NCBI RefSeq assembly: GCF_000966975.1
Contig: NZ_JZWV01000839.1
Coordinates: 1 to 9,399, forward strand
DNA: 9,399 nucleotides
Origin: Streptomyces katrae
GTDB lineage: Bacteria; Actinomycetota; Actinomycetes; Streptomycetales; Streptomycetaceae
Direction of reading: 5' to 3'
This document shows positions 5,645 through 9,399 of the stretch, piece by piece. Numbering within the stretch: the first letter of the stretch is position 1; each line of letters starts with the position of its first letter. The notes under the pieces were generated by a model. That model did not search any database and was not told the origin of the DNA. It worked only from the letters and a program-made list of their open reading frames with translations. Made by a program: the position numbers and the translations under genes.

Positions 5645-6726
5645 TCGATCAGGGCCGGCATGCCGCCGCCCGACATGGCCGCCCGCTGCCGCTCGGCGCC
5701 CGTCCCTTCGCGGAACAGCCGGTCCACCAGGGAGCTCACCGCTCTCGCGTCGCCGCCGTCGGCAAGGGCGTCGGCGATGTGTTCCATCAGCATGCCGACC
5801 ACCTCCTGCGCGCCGCGGCTCCGGCCCCGGGGGTCGACGAGGGGCCCCTTCAGTCCGTGCCGAGCCGCCTGCCAGGTCGCCGCCTGCAGCAGCTCCTGGG
5901 TCCCTGCCGCGGCGGGGACCGCGTGCCGTGTCTCCGCGAGGGCGGTGGCGACGAGGGCTCGCGCGATTCCGGCGAGCATGACCGCGTCGTCGGCCCTCAG
6001 TTGCAGGTCCGGGCAGCGGATCTCGACGGTGGGGTACTTCTCGGACAGCCTGGCCTGCCAGTAGATCTGTCCCCGGTCGGCGATCACCCCGGATTCCAGC
6101 AGCCGCGTGACCCTGCTTTCGTAATCCGCGACCCCGTCGAAGAACGGTGGAGGCCCGGTGACGGGCCACCGTCCGAACACCAGGGTGCGCCAACTCGCGA
6201 ACCCGGTGTCGCGGCCCTCCCACAGGGGCGAGTTCGCCGCCATGGCCACGAGGACGGGCAGCCAGTCCCGGATCCGGTTGAGGACCTCGACGCCCGCTGC
6301 GCGGTCCGGGACGCCGACGTGGACGTGCATGCCGTTGATGAGCTGCTCGTCGACCAGCCGGGGAGCGTATGCCTGCAGCCCGAGGTAACGCTTCGTCGGG
6401 GTCACCGGCACAGGCACGGAGTCCCGTACGGGAGCGGCCCCGCACAGTGCCAGCCGGCACCCGCTCGACTCGGCGCCCAGGGCCATGGCGTGCCGCAGCC
6501 GCAACAGGTGGCCGCCGACCTCCGCGAGGGCCCGGCACACCGGTGTGGCCACCTCGACCTGGGCTTGCAGCAGCTCGGTCTGCACCTCCGCCGCGCTGGT
6601 GATCGCTTCCAGCGCGGCGGCCCCGCGCACCTGCTCGACCCGTGGTGCGGGCATCGCGCTGTCCGCGGCCAGGAGGAGGTACTCCTCCTCCACACCCAGC
6701 GTCGGCAGCGGTCCCAAGCCGGTCAC
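5614..6726 (-). CDS. YbdK-type carboxylate-amine / glutamate-cysteine ligase (GCS2 family)
   Basis: 370 residues from the GTG at 6726, close to the ~370 usual for this family. It begins almost at once with L-G-V-E-E-E-Y (10-16), the N-terminal glutamate cluster of GCS2 enzymes. Further family marks: E47-V-Q-T-E51, N131-G-M-H-V-H-V-G138 (the C-G-x-H-V-H-V block, with Asn for Cys), A164-N-S-P-L-W169, D173-T-G-F-A-S-W-R180, then R-W-P-V-T-G-P-P, and [10 protein letters not shown] in the C-terminal half. Such proteins join an amine to the gamma-carboxylate of glutamate using ATP. E. coli YbdK has weak gamma-glutamylcysteine synthetase activity, but in mycothiol-making actinomycetes the physiological substrate is unknown. 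The frame is open to 7083, but codons 5' of 6726 (ACA, TTT, GGT, CTA, ACA, GAA) do not look like coding sequence here. ATG 6813 or 6819 are alternatives without SD. Convergent with the DUF1360 gene. Confidence 0.9.
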   Translation of the reverse strand: MTGLGPLPTLGVEEEYLLLAADSAMPAPRVEQVRGAAALEAITSAAEVQTELLQAQVEVATPVCRALAEVGGHLLRLRHAMALGAESSGCRLALCGAAPVRDSVPVPVTPTKRYLGLQAYAPRLVDEQLINGMHVHVGVPDRAAGVEVLNRIRDWLPVLVAMAANSPLWEGRDTGFASWRTLVFGRWPVTGPPPFFDGVADYESRVTRLLESGVIADRGQIYWQARLSEKYPTVEIRCPDLQLRADDAVMLAGIARALVATALAETRHAVPAAAGTQELLQAATWQAARHGLKGPLVDPRGRSRGAQEVVGMLMEHIADALADGGDARAVSSLVDRLFREGTGAERQRAAMSGGGMPALIDLITTRSTAL

Positions 6727-6732
6727 GCTGAG

Positions 6733-6745
6733 CTCCTTCCCCTCC
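6733..6745 (-). promoter_or_regulatory. Strong SD that selects GTG 6726 as the ligase start
   Basis: On the minus strand GGAGGGGAAGGAG (6745 to 6733) lies 6 nt before the GTG at 6726. No other in-frame start of this gene has an SD of this quality. Confidence 0.7.
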
Positions 6746-6809
6746 GGCGCCGTCCCGATGCGGCCGGTGGACTCTTCTGTCCGCTCGGCGGATAGGAAAC
6801 CCGTAAATG

Positions 6810-6866
6810 TCATCCGCATGGTCGGGCGGCGCGAGGGCAGGAGCGGCCTCGGAGGTTGATAATCAT
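6810..6866 (-). CDS. Possible 18-aa leader peptide upstream of the ligase
   Basis: ATG at 6866 (minus strand) opens the short frame [18 protein letters not shown] and ends at TGA 6812-6810. GGGGGG (6876-6871) lies 4 nt before the ATG, a mediocre SD. The stop overlaps an ATG (6813) of the ligase frame as ATGA. Two of the 18 codons are Cys, which would be apt for a cysteine-sensing leader ahead of a putative glutamate-cysteine ligase, but so short an ORF can arise by chance. Confidence 0.25.
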   Translation of the reverse strand: MIINLRGRSCPRAARPCG

Positions 6867-7004
6867 GGTTCCCCCCAAGGGCGGCAGCGGCCGGTGGTAC
6901 CGCTGGTAGCCGTACGCCGCAGCGCACGGCGGTGGCCCGCACCCTCGGGTCACGCCGATGCTTCTGGGTAGGAGCGGAGACAGCCGGGGCGGCCGTCGTG
7001 ACGC

Positions 7005-7019
7005 AGCAGGGAACCTGCT
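7005..7019. other. Short perfect hairpin AGCAGG-GAA-CCTGCT
   Basis: Six-bp arms (7005-7010 and 7014-7019) around GAA. It lies about 140 bp past the DinB stop on that gene's strand and 280 bp before the ligase start. It could be a 5'-UTR structure, an operator or a weak terminator. Confidence 0.3.
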
Positions 7020-7158
7020 CGCCTCCAACGATCGACGCCCGCCCCGGTCCGTCACCGCGCGCCGTGTCAGGGCGGGGGTGCACCGGTGCGGCCGCTGAGG
7101 GCTGCGTTCGTCCTGGCCCGGGGACCGCCGGCTGTCCCGGGCGTCGTGTACGGCGCGA

Positions 7159-7749
7159 TCAGCCGCGACCGGCTTCGTCCGCCACGCGCTCCAGGCGGAG
7201 CCGATGGTCCTCCCACCGCGAGCGATCACCCGGCGGCATGTTGGCGTTGCCTTCCCGAAGGCCGACGGCTCCGTCGATGAGCTCCCGGACGATGTCGGCG
7301 TGACCGGCGTGCCGGTGGGTTTCGGCGATCATGTGCACCAGTATCTGATGCAAAGTCACCTCGCTTCGTTCCTGCGGCCACCACGGCACATGGCCGATCG
7401 CGTCGAGCGCCAGCGCGGAGACGGTGGCGTCCGAGTGCTCCCACGCCCGCCGGTACAGCCCGACGATCCGTTCGCGCGACTCGTCGGCGGCGGCCCACAT
7501 GTCCGCGTCGGCTTCCGCGTCGTCCGCCAGCCAGGGCAACGCCTCGCCGGACGGCCGCCCGAACGTGTCCCCGAAGTAGCCCAGCTCCACACTGGCGACG
7601 TGTTTGACCAGCCCCAGCAGATTCGTGCCGGTCGGTGTGAGCGGGCGACGGACGTCGTACTCCGAGAGCCCGTCCAGCTTCCACAGCAGGGCGTCGCGCG
7701 CGGCTTGCAGGTATCGGAGGAGGTCCGCCTTCGGCTTCGATTCGATCAT
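7159..7749 (-). CDS. DinB / DUF664 family putative metal-dependent protein
   Basis: 196 residues from the ATG at 7749, typical of DUF664 members of the DinB/YfiT four-helix-bundle superfamily. Visible: L46-G-L-V-K-H50-V-A-S-V-E55 at the end of the first helix hairpin, W73/W85 and acidic linker, P122-W-W-P125, then the diagnostic L133-H-Q-I-L-V-H139-M-I-A-E-T-H-R-H147-A-G-H150-A-D-I-V-R-E-L-I-D-G160. H50 with H147/H150 (and H139 nearby) fits the three-histidine metal site of the fold. Characterised relatives are thiol-cofactor (mycothiol or bacillithiol) dependent transferases and isomerases; the role here is unknown. Start choice is uncertain: ATG 7779 and GTG 7794 are in frame and would give 206 or 211 residues, but neither has an SD, and 7794 would leave only 29 bp to the divergent kinase gene. 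Probably single-gene transcription. Confidence 0.85.
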   Translation of the reverse strand: MIESKPKADLLRYLQAARDALLWKLDGLSEYDVRRPLTPTGTNLLGLVKHVASVELGYFGDTFGRPSGEALPWLADDAEADADMWAAADESRERIVGLYRRAWEHSDATVSALALDAIGHVPWWPQERSEVTLHQILVHMIAETHRHAGHADIVRELIDGAVGLREGNANMPPGDRSRWEDHRLRLERVADEAGRG

Positions 7750-7752
7750 GCC

Positions 7753-7764
7753 GGGAAGTTTCCC
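7753..7764. promoter_or_regulatory. Dyad GGGAA-GT-TTCCC just before the DinB start
   Basis: Five-bp arms with a 2-bp centre, 3 bp upstream of the preferred DinB ATG and within the 74-bp divergent region shared with the kinase. It could be an operator. It also overlaps where a DinB SD would be expected, which leaves that start without a clear SD. Confidence 0.3.
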
Positions 7765-7810
7765 ACCCGGGACTGACATCCGGCCGTTCGTCACAGGCTG
7801 GCGGGTGGGC

Positions 7811-7816
7811 TAGGTT
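7811..7816 (+). promoter_or_regulatory. Candidate -10 box for a leaderless kinase mRNA
   Basis: TAGGTT fits the TAnnnT -10 consensus and ends 7 nt before the GTG at 7824, so transcription would start at or one base before the start codon. A weak -35 (TTCGTC, 7787-7792) lies 18 bp upstream. No SD precedes the GTG; the nearest G-run (GGGTGGG, 7803-7809) is 14 nt away. Confidence 0.5.
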
Positions 7817-7823
7817 CCTGATC

Positions 7824-9299
<1,476 letters not shown>

Positions 9300-9308
9300 C
9301 CGACGCTC

Positions 9309-9346
9309 GACCACGTGGTCCAGGCGCTCGCAGTGGGCCCGGGCCC
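9309..9346. terminator. Two 12-bp palindromes after the kinase gene
   Basis: GACCACGTGGTC (9309-9320) begins 9 bp after the kinase stop, and GGGCCCGGGCCC (9335-9346) follows 14 bp later; both are perfect palindromes. As RNA they could fold locally, and neither is followed by a T-run. Termination is the likely role; the CACGTG-centred one could instead be a protein site. From 9347 to the window end I see no gene, only a short AT-rich stretch (GATTTTTGTC, 9382-9391) that may belong to the next promoter. Confidence 0.4.
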
Positions 9347-9399
9347 GGGAGTTGTCCCCCGGCTTCCGCCCGCCGTGTCCGTGATTTTTGTCAGGAGTT

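Larger units (their letters stand above)
6746..7158. other. About 430 bp without a convincing protein gene, between ligase and DinB genes
   Basis: Counted from the ligase start the gap is 6727-7158. Open frames cross it on both strands but have no recognisable domain, no family-like start, and Arg/Pro/Ser-rich translations typical of non-coding high-GC DNA. It holds a possible 18-codon minus-strand leader ORF (6810-6866), the ligase SD, and a short hairpin AGCAGG-GAA-CCTGCT (7005-7019). Because both flanking genes point left, it probably contains the DinB terminator and the ligase promoter with a long 5' UTR. I could not assign -35/-10 boxes or a known riboswitch class. Confidence 0.6.

Noticed and set aside
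5779..6795. Plus-strand frame of 338 codons opposite the ligase
   Set aside because: Antisense shadow of the GCS2 gene; the translation has no recognisable family and no convincing SD.
6851..6909. Plus-strand mini-[17 protein letters not shown] with GGAGG upstream, resembling a Trp leader
   Set aside because: No plus-strand gene follows for more than 900 bp, so there is nothing for such a leader to control.
6727..7083. Extension of the ligase N-terminus to ATG 7083
   Set aside because: The added residues are low-complexity and unlike GCS2 proteins, codon use there is not coding-like, and the best SD is at 6733-6745 for GTG 6726.
6810..7229. 139-codon minus-strand frame ending at the leader ORF
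   Set aside because: No domain, Arg/Ser/Pro-rich, overlaps the 3' end of the DinB gene in another frame; only its last 18 codons have a possible start.

Overview
The window looks like chromosome from a Streptomyces-type actinomycete. Base composition is very GC-rich, codon third positions in the real genes are almost all G or C, and GTG starts and purine-rich Shine-Dalgarno (SD) sequences are frequent. The gene set is also typical of the group: secreted S12 hydrolase, CDF transporter, MpaB-family oxygenase, DUF1360 membrane protein, YbdK-type ligase, DUF664/DinB protein and PASTA-less membrane Ser/Thr kinase. I see no rRNA, tRNA, insertion sequence, CRISPR array or phage gene.

Layout, left to right. 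(a) 1-1127 (+): 3' part of a secreted serine beta-lactamase/D-Ala-D-Ala carboxypeptidase-like protein. It keeps the SxxK and YxN motifs but appears to have lost the HxG/KTG segment. (b) 1259-2230 (+): a six-helix cation diffusion facilitator of the SLC30A9-like type. (c) 2231-2513: intergenic region with a candidate promoter and operator. (d) 2514-5571 (+): a probable operon of a NOX/ferric-reductase-type transmembrane flavohaem reductase, an unrecognised 83-residue membrane-anchored or secreted peptide, an MpaB/Lcp-family haem oxygenase (overlapping the small gene by GTGA) and a DUF1360 membrane protein. (e) 5567-5644: convergent junction inside an 11-bp inverted repeat. (f) 6726-5614 (-): YbdK-type carboxylate-amine (glutamate-cysteine) ligase, preceded by 432 bp without a convincing protein gene but with a possible 18-codon leader ORF. 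(g) 7749-7159 (-): DinB/DUF664 protein. (h) 7824-9299 (+): divergently transcribed membrane Ser/Thr kinase, apparently leaderless, with a 17-bp dyad over its start codon. (i) 9300-9399: two 12-bp palindromes after the kinase, probably termination structures, then the window edge.

Functionally, the only group that reads as a unit is the reductase, small protein, oxygenase and DUF1360 operon. It pairs a membrane bis-haem/FAD/NAD(P)H electron-transfer protein with a predicted b-type haem oxygenase; that the two work together is inference from order and spacing. The other genes look like independent housekeeping or accessory units.
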